A stretch of DNA of 24,500 bases from assembly GCA_910578745.1 (NCBI GenBank), contig CAJTSN010000006.1:15854-40353 (forward strand), read 5' to 3'. Numbering within the stretch: the first letter of the stretch is position 1; every line of letters starts with the position of its first letter. Source of the DNA: an uncultured Bacilli bacterium. GTDB lineage: Bacteria; Bacillota_I; Bacilli_A; RF39; UBA660. Shown one piece after another: positions 14,975 through 22,156 of the stretch. The notes beneath the pieces are model-generated. The model was given only the letters and a program-made list of their open reading frames with translations. It was not told the DNA's origin and did not search any database. The translations under genes and the position numbers were made by a program.

Positions 14975-15869
14975 GTCCACCATTCCTCTCTAATACGTCA
15001 ATAAAACTTTCCAATCGGGTCTCAATTCCAACCATGCTATCTAATTCATCAATTACAATTTCTATATGTGGTATTTTTAGATAACGAAAGGCTATTTCAT
15101 TGACAAGGCTATCAATTCCACAAGGAAAAGCCGTTAAGAAAACAATTCCATCCACTTTATCCAAACAAAGAGCAATAGAACCCATTAAGTTTTTGCTATA
15201 TTTAAAATATAGACCTTGTTGCATTTTTTCTCCTAACTCCTCTGTTATGTTTTCATGAAATAAATTTGAATCAATTATTTCTACATGGTTCTTTTTTAAA
15301 AAGTCAAGAATCGGTTTACCAATAAAAGCATCATGAAGATTATAAGGATGTCCAACGACTAATACTTTCACTTTTTCGGTACGTAAAGACTCTATATTTT
15401 TTGAAATGCATTTTTGTCTTTGATAATTAATACTTGTTAAAGCATTATGATAAGCACGCAAACTGGACTCCTCTTCAAACCCCAATTCTTTGCCTATTTT
15501 TTTAAAAGCTTCTTCCTCTGTTTGCATTTTTTCATAATTGATATTATAAGTAAGTGGCTCAAGTGAAAATAAATTTCGTACAATATCAAAAGCCGCTAAA
15601 AAATTGGTACAAGTTTGATTTTTCGTTCCATAATTATCAATGCGGGGAACAAGAATGGTATCGCATTTTCCCTTTAAAGAAGCAATATGACCTAAGTAAA
15701 TTTTCATAGATAGGCACATTTCATCCGTTGCATAATGCATACCTAAGTCTATAATTTCCCGATTCGTTTCTTCTGAGAGAATATAGGAAACTCCCAGTGC
15801 ATCTAAAAATCCTGTCCATAAATCACCATAGTAATAATAAAACAAACCACGTGGTATTCCAACAATCAT
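14934..15869 (-). CDS. Activase-associated DUF2229-type protein
   Basis: The 311-residue protein opens with IVGIPRGLFYYYYGDLW, typical of the DUF2229 domain found in large acyl-CoA dehydratase activase proteins. Cysteines appear in YATDEMCLSMKIYLGHI, KNQTCTNFLAAFD and TAFPCGIDSLVNEI, likely cluster ligands. It ends VGIETRLESFIDVLERNGG, the same closing motif as the next gene, which suggests the two proteins share a fold and probably pair. AAAGGTGAG lies before the ATG. It is first in the three-gene operon. In many anaerobes these modules are fused in one protein of well over 1000 residues; here they are separate. Function beyond electron activation is unknown. Confidence 0.75.
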   Translation of the reverse strand: MIVGIPRGLFYYYYGDLWTGFLDALGVSYILSEETNREIIDLGMHYATDEMCLSMKIYLGHIASLKGKCDTILVPRIDNYGTKNQTCTNFLAAFDIVRNLFSLEPLTYNINYEKMQTEEEAFKKIGKELGFEEESSLRAYHNALTSINYQRQKCISKNIESLRTEKVKVLVVGHPYNLHDAFIGKPILDFLKKNHVEIIDSNLFHENITEELGEKMQQGLYFKYSKNLMGSIALCLDKVDGIVFLTAFPCGIDSLVNEIAFRYLKIPHIEIVIDELDSMVGIETRLESFIDVLERNGGHEKSSDVSTNGRL

Positions 15870-15939
15870 ATTCTCACCTTTTACAATCTATGTGATTCTT
15901 ACTATTTATATGAATAGATAAAAAAGAAAAGTTTACACT

Positions 15940-15970
15940 AAAAAAGAAGTACACTTAAATGTGTACTTCT
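15940..15970 (-). terminator. 10-bp hairpin with minus-strand U-run
   Basis: The arms AGAAGTACAC (15945-15954) and GTGTACTTCT (15961-15970) enclose a 6-nt loop. On the minus strand the stem is followed by TTTTTTAG, the form of a Rho-independent terminator. It sits between the DUF1540 gene and the activase operon and would stop antisense transcription passing the convergent terminator. On the plus strand it lies in the leader of the DUF1540 gene and could act there instead. Confidence 0.6.
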
Positions 15971-15993
15971 AGAGGAAAGGAAAGTTATAATTT

Positions 15994-16146
15994 ATGAGTG
16001 AACAAGAAATAAATTGTAGTGTTCATGATTGTGAACACTGTGATTGCGAAAAGGATAAGTGTAAGTTAAAAGAAATAAAGGTTTGTAATTGCAATGGATG
16101 TCATTGTAAGGAAAATACAATTTGTGATAGCTACAAAAAAAGATAA
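15994..16146 (+). CDS. DUF1540 cysteine-rich small protein
   Basis: This is a 50-residue plus-strand ORF with ten cysteines. Residues INCSVHDCEHCDC and DKCKLKEIKVC match the DUF1540 pattern (C-x-V-x2-C, a later C, then I-x-V), and NTICDSYKKR matches the usual closing T-x-C-x-S/T-F/Y segment. The histidines and paired CxC/CxxC spacing (CNCNGCHC) suggest metal binding, much like a small metallothionein, but no function is established for the family. AAAGGAAAG about 9 nt before the ATG serves as ribosome binding site. It is the only plus-strand gene here and is convergent with the coiled-coil gene at 16161; both end in one shared hairpin. Confidence 0.85.
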   Translation: MSEQEINCSVHDCEHCDCEKDKCKLKEIKVCNCNGCHCKENTICDSYKKR

Positions 16147-16163
16147 TTTCGATTATCTTTTTA
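16135..16163. terminator. Shared convergent terminator with TTCG loop
   Basis: A perfect 11-bp stem AAAAAGATAAT/ATTATCTTTTT (16137-16147 and 16152-16162) closes a TTCG loop. Each strand ends in a U-run, so it works in both directions. The TAA of the DUF1540 gene (16144-16146) lies in one arm, and the TAA of the opposing gene (16161-16163) begins in the other. Confidence 0.85.
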
Positions 16164-16949
16164 GTTATTAAATTTATCTATATTTACTGTAAAATCGCCA
16201 ACCAATTCATTAAATTTTAATAAATTGTTAGCAAGTTCATTTTTATCTGCTTCATATCGAATTCTGTCAAGCTCTAATTGTCTTTTTTCTTCTTCAATTT
16301 CATCTCTTTGTTGTTTTAAAGAATCCGTTAAAATATCGAGTTCTTTTTTTCGTTCTTCAAGTTCTTGCCTTTGTTCCATTTTTATGGTTTTTAATTTTTC
16401 CAATTCTTCTTTTTTGTATGTTTCAAAGTGCATTTTTTCCTCTGCATATTTTCCTTGTGCTTCTTTTAATCTCACAACTTGTTGCCCAATTTCATTTTTC
16501 TTTTCTCGAAGTTTTGCTACAACAGATTCTTTATAGGCATTAATTTTATCAACATTTGCCTTATTTTCTTTTTCATGTTCTGCTTTTGCACGCTCTAATT
16601 CTTGAAACTTTTCATCAATTTGCCGTTTCATTTCTACATTTTTTGCAAATATATTCTTTGCTTCTTGCACACTAGAAGAAGCCTTTTCAAACATACTATT
16701 GATATCTCTAGAAACATTTTTATCATCGATTTTATTCTCTTCTAATGATACAATAGAGTGTTCTACTGGGGTTAAAGATTCCTCTTCACTCTTGAAATCA
16801 TTTTCAAACTCTTCTAAATCCTGTGTACTAAGTTCATAAGAATTTAATTCCAATTCTTCAGTTGCATCGATTTCGCTATTTTCTGTAACCTCATACCCAT
16901 CGGTTGTAAGAAGGTCAAAACTCTTCTCCTTTTTTTTATCATTAGCCAT
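16161..16949 (-). CDS. Coiled-coil protein, paralogue of its upstream neighbour
   Basis: The 262-residue protein has an acidic, probably disordered N-terminus (about 1-85), a short helical segment INSMFEKASSSVQEAKNIFA, and a long charged coiled coil from about residue 100 to 245 without prolines. It ends NLLKFNELVGDFTVNIDKF. The neighbour upstream has the same plan and a similar end (RFKELVSQFNSGFQ), so the two look like paralogues. No signal peptide or membrane segment is seen, so a cytoplasmic filament or scaffold role is possible but unproven. The frame extends to a TTG at 16970, but the ATG at 16947-16949 with AAGGG about 10 nt upstream is the better start. The genes are 33 bp apart and probably co-transcribed. 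Confidence 0.75.
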   Translation of the reverse strand: MANDKKKEKSFDLLTTDGYEVTENSEIDATEELELNSYELSTQDLEEFENDFKSEEESLTPVEHSIVSLEENKIDDKNVSRDINSMFEKASSSVQEAKNIFAKNVEMKRQIDEKFQELERAKAEHEKENKANVDKINAYKESVVAKLREKKNEIGQQVVRLKEAQGKYAEEKMHFETYKKEELEKLKTIKMEQRQELEERKKELDILTDSLKQQRDEIEEEKRQLELDRIRYEADKNELANNLLKFNELVGDFTVNIDKFNN

Positions 16950-16982
16950 AATTTTTTTCCCTTTTACCAACTAAATCGTATC

Positions 16983-18215
16983 CTACTCTTTATCTCCAGG
17001 TAATTGTTGGAATCCTGAGTTAAATTGAGAAACCAATTCTTTGAAACGGGTACAGCTTTGTGATAAATTTTTACTTTCAAGTTCAAGTTTTTTCTCTTCT
17101 AATTCCTTATACTTAGCAAATTGTTCTTCTTGTTTTCTTAATTCTTCATGTTCATTTTTTAATTTTTCAGCTTCAAGCTTACGTTCATTTTCAAATTGTT
17201 CTCTTTCAATTTCAAGCGTTTGTCTATCTGCACTAATCTTATCTTCATGAATGGCTTTTTCTTTCATGAATTGTTCTCTTTCTGTTTCCAATTTTAGGCG
17301 TTCTGTTTTTTGTTTTTCTTCTGTAATGGCTTTTTCTTTGGCAAAAGAAGTCTTTTCTGTTTCTAATTTTTGCTTTTCAACTTTCAATTTTTCTTCTTCT
17401 AACTCTTTATAAGATGAAAACTGTTGTTTTTCATCCGCCAATTTTTCATTTCCAATCTTAATCGTTTGTTCTTGAAGTGCCAATTCAGCACGAGTGGCTT
17501 CCACATCGGAATTAAATTGTGCTTCTTCATTCGCAATTCTAATTTTTTGTGTTCGAACATACTCTTTACATTGTTCTTTTTCAAGTTCTATCGCTTCTTT
17601 TTGCGCTTCTACGAATTTTGCAAATTCCTCTTTTTCCTTATCTAATTTTTCCTGTCCCTCTATCAATCTAGCTTCATTTGTATTTACACTTTTTCTTTGT
17701 TCAATTAAATTAGATATAAAATTATTTGCTCCATTTACATCACTTGATAAGCTTGCAAATACAGCATCAAAATTTGTAAGGTCCACATCTTTTACAGATG
17801 AAGATGCTTCTAACAATTTTTCTTTTTCTTTATCTGTTAATTGAAAACTTTGCACCTCTGGAACAGTTTCTTTTACCTTATCTTCTACTTCATTTGGATA
17901 AGAGATTTCCTCCCCTAAAGTAGATGCATAGTTACTCTCTCCTCCTTGAGCACTACCATCTTCAATATTATTTATTCCATCAAAAGTGTTTTTCTCTACC
18001 GTATCAGCAAAAGGATTTGATTGATCAATAGTATTTTCAAAAAAATTAGGGACTTCTGGAATTTCTACATTTGGATTTGTCGAATAAATCATTTCATTCG
18101 TTGGATCATTTGGATTTTCATAGAAAAAATCATCAGAGTCATCTACTCGATCTGTATTCGCCATATTTTGAAGAACGTCTAAATTTTGAACTGTTTCGTT
18201 TACGTTTTCCATCAT
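16983..18215 (-). CDS. Coiled-coil protein with internal ~25-residue repeats
   Basis: The protein has about 410 residues. Residues 1-130 are acidic and rich in Asn, Asp, Pro and Glu, without clear structure. The middle segment LTNFDAVFASLSSDVNGANN is followed by a coiled coil running almost to the end. Within it a unit of about 25 residues recurs, seen as KLETEKTSFAKEKAI, KLETEREQFMKEKAI and TLEIEREQFENERKL. The C-terminal cap is RFKELVSQFNSGFQQ. The paralogue downstream shares this plan. There is no membrane segment. A strong GAGGAG site 9 nt before the first ATG of a pair (18213-18215) fixes the start; the open frame further upstream (to 18275) is not translated in my view. Function unknown; it follows sigH directly. 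Confidence 0.75.
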   Translation of the reverse strand: MMENVNETVQNLDVLQNMANTDRVDDSDDFFYENPNDPTNEMIYSTNPNVEIPEVPNFFENTIDQSNPFADTVEKNTFDGINNIEDGSAQGGESNYASTLGEEISYPNEVEDKVKETVPEVQSFQLTDKEKEKLLEASSSVKDVDLTNFDAVFASLSSDVNGANNFISNLIEQRKSVNTNEARLIEGQEKLDKEKEEFAKFVEAQKEAIELEKEQCKEYVRTQKIRIANEEAQFNSDVEATRAELALQEQTIKIGNEKLADEKQQFSSYKELEEEKLKVEKQKLETEKTSFAKEKAITEEKQKTERLKLETEREQFMKEKAIHEDKISADRQTLEIEREQFENERKLEAEKLKNEHEELRKQEEQFAKYKELEEKKLELESKNLSQSCTRFKELVSQFNSGFQQLPGDKE

Positions 18216-18279
18216 TAAAAAACATCTCCTCTTTATTCTTTTTTCGCAAGTATCTATAATCGCTATACTTATCATAACC

Positions 18280-18288
18280 AGTATAGCA
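18280..18288 (-). promoter_or_regulatory. Possible extended -10 promoter of the coiled-coil operon
   Basis: The minus strand reads TGCTATACT, a TATACT box with TGn extension, lying just after the sigH terminator and about 65 bp before the coiled-coil gene. No clear -35 exists because the region upstream is the terminator stem. Confidence 0.4.
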
Positions 18289-18289
18289 T

Positions 18290-18326
18290 AAAAAAATTAA
18301 AAAAACACTATTTTTTTAATTTTTTT
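18290..18326. terminator. 16-bp all-A/T hairpin after sigH
   Basis: The arms A7-TT-A7 (18290-18305) and T7-AA-T7 (18311-18326) are perfectly complementary over 16 bp, with the 5-nt loop CACTA. Either strand gives a stem with a U-run, so it can end transcription in both directions. It overlaps the sigH stop codon (18316-18318). Confidence 0.6.
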
Positions 18327-18939
18327 CTTCTTTTTTTTCTTTTGCAAGCATTTTTGTTGCCTTTGAACGAATTCTTTGAAAGGCATTATCGATTGCTTTT
18401 ACATCTTTTTCTAGTAAATTAGCAATTTCTTGATAAGAAAAATCATTATATTTTAACTCAAATACTTGATATTCAAAATCAGTAAGCTCATTTTTCAAAT
18501 TTCTAAAAAGTTGTTCCATATAATCTGCATTCATAACAACTCTCTCAGGATTCATATTATCATTTACTAAAAAATTATCCAAGGAAAGTTCACTCCCATC
18601 ACTCGTTTTTTGCTCGAGTGGTACAGACTCATTTAAAATCTTATGTTTTTGCCTCTTTGCACCAATTAAAGAAGAAATCATTCTTCTTTGAATACAAGTG
18701 GTCGCATAGGTAAAAAAAGTAACATTTAAATTCATATCATAACTTTGAATTGCTTCTGTTAAAGCAATCATTCCCTCTTGTCTAAAATCACTTACCTCTA
18801 ACCCTACATAAGGGGCAGAATTGTAAAATGTTCGCGCTTGCGTCACTAGGTAGGGTTCATATTTTTTATACATAATTTGTAAAGCATCTTCGTTATGTTC
18901 CGCAATTAAATCTAAAAGCTCACGATCATTATAATCCAT
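18316..18939 (-). CDS. sigH: Sigma-70 family RNA polymerase sigma factor, SigH-like
   Basis: A 207-residue sigma factor with region 2 (SDFRQEGMIALTEAIQSY, then VTFFTYATTCIQRRM for -10 recognition and melting) and region 4 (ELTDFEYQVFELKYNDFSY with HTH QEIANLLEKDVKAIDNAFQR). This domain pair and its place after rlmB match SigH (sigma-30) of Bacillus and Clostridium, which controls the onset of sporulation or competence; in non-sporulating relatives its role differs, so the regulon here is unknown. The ATG at 18937-18939 has GGGG about 6 nt upstream and overlaps the end of rlmB by 11 bp; a longer frame to 18966 lacks such a site. Confidence 0.85.
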   Translation of the reverse strand: MDYNDRELLDLIAEHNEDALQIMYKKYEPYLVTQARTFYNSAPYVGLEVSDFRQEGMIALTEAIQSYDMNLNVTFFTYATTCIQRRMISSLIGAKRQKHKILNESVPLEQKTSDGSELSLDNFLVNDNMNPERVVMNADYMEQLFRNLKNELTDFEYQVFELKYNDFSYQEIANLLEKDVKAIDNAFQRIRSKATKMLAKEKKEEKN

Positions 18940-19633
18940 GACTACCCCTTTCTGTACTCGCCTCAAAGACCAAAATTCCTGCCGCTACTGAAGCATTTAA
19001 ACTATTTGTTTGTCCTTTCATGGGAATGCTCGCAATGAAATCACAAGACTTTGAAACAAGTGCGTGCATTCCACTTCCCTCATTCCCAATTACAATAGCG
19101 ATACTTCCCGTATAATCAATTTCCTTATAGTTTGTCCCTTGCATATCAGTTCCAATAATCCAATAGCCTCTTTTTTTTAGTACTTCTATAGTATGTTGAA
19201 TATTCGTTACCCGAGCTATTTTCATATTCGTAATTGCACCTGTGCTTACTTTCATAACCGTAGGATTAACACAAACACTTCTATCCTTAGGAATAATAAT
19301 TCCATCCACTCCTGCCGCTTCGCATGTACGAATAATTGCACCAAAATTGTGTGGATCTTCTAAATGATCCAAAATTACAATAAAGCCATTTTCATGGACA
19401 AATTCATCCATATCTGCATAATCAAATTCTGGTATTTCTGCAATAATTCCTTGATGAAGCCCATCAACCATTTTATCAAGTTGTTCTTTTTTTACTGAAA
19501 CCGTTTTACAGTTTCTTTTTTGAATTAAATTTAGAATTTCTTCCTCTTTAAAGTTATAAGATATATAAATTTTTTTTATCGGTTTTCCTTCTAATAAGTA
19601 ATTTTTCACTACATTTTTTCCATATATATTCAC
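18929..19633 (-). CDS. rlmB: 23S rRNA (guanosine-2'-O)-methyltransferase
   Basis: The 234-residue SPOUT methyltransferase has the three TrmH-family motifs: LEDPHNFGAIIRTCEAAG (91-108), VIGNEGSGM (181-189) and NSLNASVAAGIL (210-221), which form the knotted S-adenosylmethionine site. A short N-terminal substrate-binding domain (about 1-75) fits RlmB, which methylates the ribose of G2251 (E. coli numbering) in the peptidyl transferase centre of 23S rRNA. The gene abuts the rhodanese gene and overlaps sigH by 11 bp. Its place between mrnC and sigH agrees with yacO of Bacillus, although the yacP gene that normally follows is absent. Confidence 0.92.
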   Translation of the reverse strand: MNIYGKNVVKNYLLEGKPIKKIYISYNFKEEEILNLIQKRNCKTVSVKKEQLDKMVDGLHQGIIAEIPEFDYADMDEFVHENGFIVILDHLEDPHNFGAIIRTCEAAGVDGIIIPKDRSVCVNPTVMKVSTGAITNMKIARVTNIQHTIEVLKKRGYWIIGTDMQGTNYKEIDYTGSIAIVIGNEGSGMHALVSKSCDFIASIPMKGQTNSLNASVAAGILVFEASTERGSHGL

Positions 19634-19996
19634 TTAGGACACCTCATCATAGGCCGAAATTCCTCCTACCATGTTATATACATGTGTATACCCATAAGAA
19701 GCCAACCTCTCACTTGCAATTTTACTACGATTCCCACTTTGACAATAAACAAGAATTTTTCGATCTTTATTTGGGATTAAATCAAAGATATTTTCATTTA
19801 ACTCTTCGACATCAACATTCACGGCTTCTTCTATATGACCTTGTTTAAACTCTAAACTACTTCTCACATCTAAGATAAAATAATCACTTTTATCTACCTC
19901 TTCAAATACTTCTTTAGCGGTTATATTCTTATATTCTGCCTTTCCACAGCCAACGAAAAACAAGCTACAAAATAAAACAATTAATACTTTCTTCAT
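19634..19996 (-). CDS. Rhodanese-like lipoprotein
   Basis: This 120-residue protein starts with a lipoprotein signal and lipobox FFVGC (Cys17), so it should be anchored on the outer face of the membrane. The rest is one rhodanese domain: ILDVRSSLEFKQGHIEEAVN at 41-60, and active-site loop YCQSGNRS with Cys85, which carries a persulfide in active sulfurtransferases. YNMVGGISAY closes the fold. The substrate is unknown. The gene directly abuts mrnC on one side and rlmB on the other, so it belongs to this operon, where Bacillus has no such gene. Confidence 0.85.
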   Translation of the reverse strand: MKKVLIVLFCSLFFVGCGKAEYKNITAKEVFEEVDKSDYFILDVRSSLEFKQGHIEEAVNVDVEELNENIFDLIPNKDRKILVYCQSGNRSKIASERLASYGYTHVYNMVGGISAYDEVS

Positions 19997-20374
19997 TCAC
20001 TCACCTCTTATAATATAATTCATAATTTCATCAAGACGACTTTTTTTCTTTTCCAAAAAAAGAGTACCAACTAATGCTTCTAATCCAGTTGCATTTTTAT
20101 AGGTAATAATAGAAGCATTTTTAGGTTTATGATTTACTTTATGGTTTCTAGCACGATATATAATTTCTAATTCTTCTTCCGTTAAGAAAGATGCATTTAT
20201 CATCTTTTTTAAAATTCTTTCTTGAGAAGATGCACTCACAAATTTTACGGCTTCTTTTTGTAAATCATTTACCTTTTGTAGTCCACATTCTAATAAATAG
20301 GACCGTATATAAATTTCATAAACACTATCCCCTAAATAAGCAAGGGCCAAAATATTTTTATCCATAACAATCAC
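19997..20374 (-). CDS. mrnC: Mini-ribonuclease III
   Basis: The 125-residue protein is a stand-alone RNase III catalytic domain without a double-stranded RNA-binding domain. The motif ALAYLGDSVYEIYIRSY holds the catalytic acidic residues, and RARNHKVNHKPKNAS is the conserved second block. In Bacillus, MrnC trims both ends of the 23S rRNA precursor. Two starts are possible, a GTG at 20372-20374 and an ATG at 20363-20365, and neither has a strong ribosome binding site. It heads the mrnC-rhodanese-rlmB-sigH cluster. Confidence 0.92.
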   Translation of the reverse strand: MIVMDKNILALAYLGDSVYEIYIRSYLLECGLQKVNDLQKEAVKFVSASSQERILKKMINASFLTEEELEIIYRARNHKVNHKPKNASIITYKNATGLEALVGTLFLEKKKSRLDEIMNYIIRGE

Positions 20375-20514
20375 AACTTTATTTTATCATAAAATTAGGA
20401 AGATGAAACATTATTTTTCTTCTTAAAATTTAACGAACTCAAAAAGAGGACTTGTCCAGTTTTTAAAAAGGCTTTCTCTATAATGTATATAAAAGTATTC
20501 TTTTAAGACAAATG

Positions 20515-21387
20515 TTAAAGTCTATCAAAAGTGATATTTCTTATCACCCCATCCTTCACTTCTTTTAATAATAGAGCATATACCTTATCATAGTCAACAA
20601 ATCCTCCCCTAGATATACAGCCTCTTTTAGAACCAATTTGCTCAAGTACAACACAAATATCTTCATCAAATTGTTCAATTCCATATCTTTCTTTTAATAG
20701 GTATGGATAATATTTGTTTAACGTTTCTAAAAGATAAACGCAGACAGTATCTATAGGAAGAATCTCCTCTTTAATAGCGGTTAAAACTGCTAAATTATAA
20801 GAAGTTTCTTTATCAAATTTAGGCCATAAAATTCCCGGCGTATCTAAAAGTTCTAACTCTTGATTTATTCGAATCCAATTAAGACTCTTTGTAATTCCCG
20901 GCTTATTTCCTGTATTTGTTGCTTTTTTACCAACTAATTTATTAATTAGGGTCGATTTTCCTACATTAGGAATTCCTACCACTAAAATTCTGGCTCTTCT
21001 TTTTAGCATTCCTTTGTTTTCACGTTTTATATAAATTTCCTTCATAATTTCGTCGATTGCCTCATAAATTACGGTAAGAGAATCTTTTAACAAATCAATA
21101 GGAATTACTTTATATCCCAATTGTTCATAATACATAACCCATTTTTTTGTCTCTATCTTATCGCACAAGTCGTATTTTGTCATAATTAAAATTCTTGGTT
21201 TATTTTTAGTAAACTCTTCCATATCAATAATCTTAGAAGATTTAGGAATTCTCGCATCAATTACTTCTAAAACAATATCAATTAAATGTATTATTTCCCC
21301 TATCTGTCTCTTAGTTTTCGCCATATGGCCTGGATACCAGTTGATTACACTTTTATGCAACCCCCCCTGTTTTTCATTATTACTCAT
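20515..21387 (-). CDS. rbgA: Ribosome biogenesis GTPase RbgA (YlqF)
   Basis: This 290-residue circularly permuted GTPase has G4 (TKYD, 70-73) before G1 (GIPNVGKS, 138-145) and G3 (DTPG, 182-185), the arrangement of the YlqF/YawG family. The N-terminal WYPGHMAKTKRQ and the VIDARIPKSS segment are standard. RbgA promotes late assembly of the 50S subunit and is essential in Bacillus. The N-terminus is about 15 residues longer than usual before WYPGHM, and codons 7-9 contain a run of seven G. AGGAG 9 nt before the ATG supports the start. An extended -10 promoter lies 36 bp upstream. Confidence 0.95.
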   Translation of the reverse strand: MSNNEKQGGLHKSVINWYPGHMAKTKRQIGEIIHLIDIVLEVIDARIPKSSKIIDMEEFTKNKPRILIMTKYDLCDKIETKKWVMYYEQLGYKVIPIDLLKDSLTVIYEAIDEIMKEIYIKRENKGMLKRRARILVVGIPNVGKSTLINKLVGKKATNTGNKPGITKSLNWIRINQELELLDTPGILWPKFDKETSYNLAVLTAIKEEILPIDTVCVYLLETLNKYYPYLLKERYGIEQFDEDICVVLEQIGSKRGCISRGGFVDYDKVYALLLKEVKDGVIRNITFDRL

Positions 21388-21416
21388 TAAAAATATACTC
21401 CTTTCGCACCATTTTT

Positions 21417-22156
21417 TTATATATTATAACACATTATTTTTACACCTTCTTCACTGTTCTTTTGTGTTTTTAAATCTATATATTTCCATATTCTTTTATA
21501 TTGTTTTAATTTCTCTTCTTTTTTTATTTGGGCAACTGGGCGATATAAAGGAATTATAACATAATTGCTAACCATTATTTCAGGAAGTTCTATTATTGTT
21601 TCTTTTAGTGTTTTTCCTATTTTAAAATTAAATATTCTAAATAATGACATTAATGGATAATATCCTAAAGTTAAAATCACTTTTGGTTTTATTATTTCAA
21701 TTTGATTTGAAAGATGCTCACTACAATTCAGTGTTGACATCTTTAAATCAATATTGTTTCCTCGGTAAAGTTCTCCTTGTCTTGCACACATAATAGCATT
21801 TGTTATATATAAATCATCCAAAGAGTATTTATTGTTAGATGATTCTTTAATATATTTTTCCAACATCTTTTTAGTATTACTCTTCTCAGATTCAATTAGT
21901 TCTTTACAATTACTTTTGGATTCACTTAACAAATCATGAAATTTTTTCATGTCACTATATGGCTCCCAATATTGCCCTATTATCATAATATCTGAATTTA
22001 ATCTATTAAACCAGTCAGTCCAAATAGAAGGAGTATTAATACAAAAACATAATTCTTATAAATATTTATAAGTGACTTGATAGGACATTTAAAATGAGTG
22101 CATTTATCACAATCTGATAAGTCTTTAATCAAATCATTAAACTGCTTATCCTTCAT
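21417..22156 (-). pseudogene. Uracil-DNA glycosylase-like protein, frameshifted
   Basis: The longest open stretch (21417-21986) carries MIIGQYWEPYSDM, DLYITNAIMCARQGELY, IKPKVILTLGYYPL and IPLYRPVAQ, the blocks of uracil-DNA glycosylase superfamily proteins. The beginning lies upstream in another frame: an ATG at 22154-22156 encodes MKDKQFNDLI and the cysteine cluster CDKCTHFKC. Adding one T to the T5 run (22043-22047 on the plus strand) restores NYVFCINTPSIWTDWFNRLN and a 246-residue protein. The superfamily usually has His in the final HPS/HPA motif; here it is Arg (YRPVAQ), so activity would be doubtful even without the frameshift. The ATG overlaps the end of the BRO-like gene by 11 bp. 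Confidence 0.75.
21423..21431 (-). promoter_or_regulatory. Extended -10 promoter of rbgA
   Basis: The minus strand reads TGTTATAAT, with the TATAAT box at 21423-21428, inside the last codons of the glycosylase-like pseudogene. The -35 at 17 bp (AAGAAG) is poor. Transcription should begin near 21416, about 30 bp before the rbgA ATG. Confidence 0.5.

Noticed and set aside
16225..18259. Ser/Phe-rich plus-strand ORFs opposite the coiled-coil genes
   Set aside because: Their serine and phenylalanine runs are the reverse complement of Glu/Lys codons, a typical shadow effect.
20440..20460. GGACTTGTCC palindrome as a terminator
   Set aside because: The loop would be only two bases, too small to form a stable hairpin.
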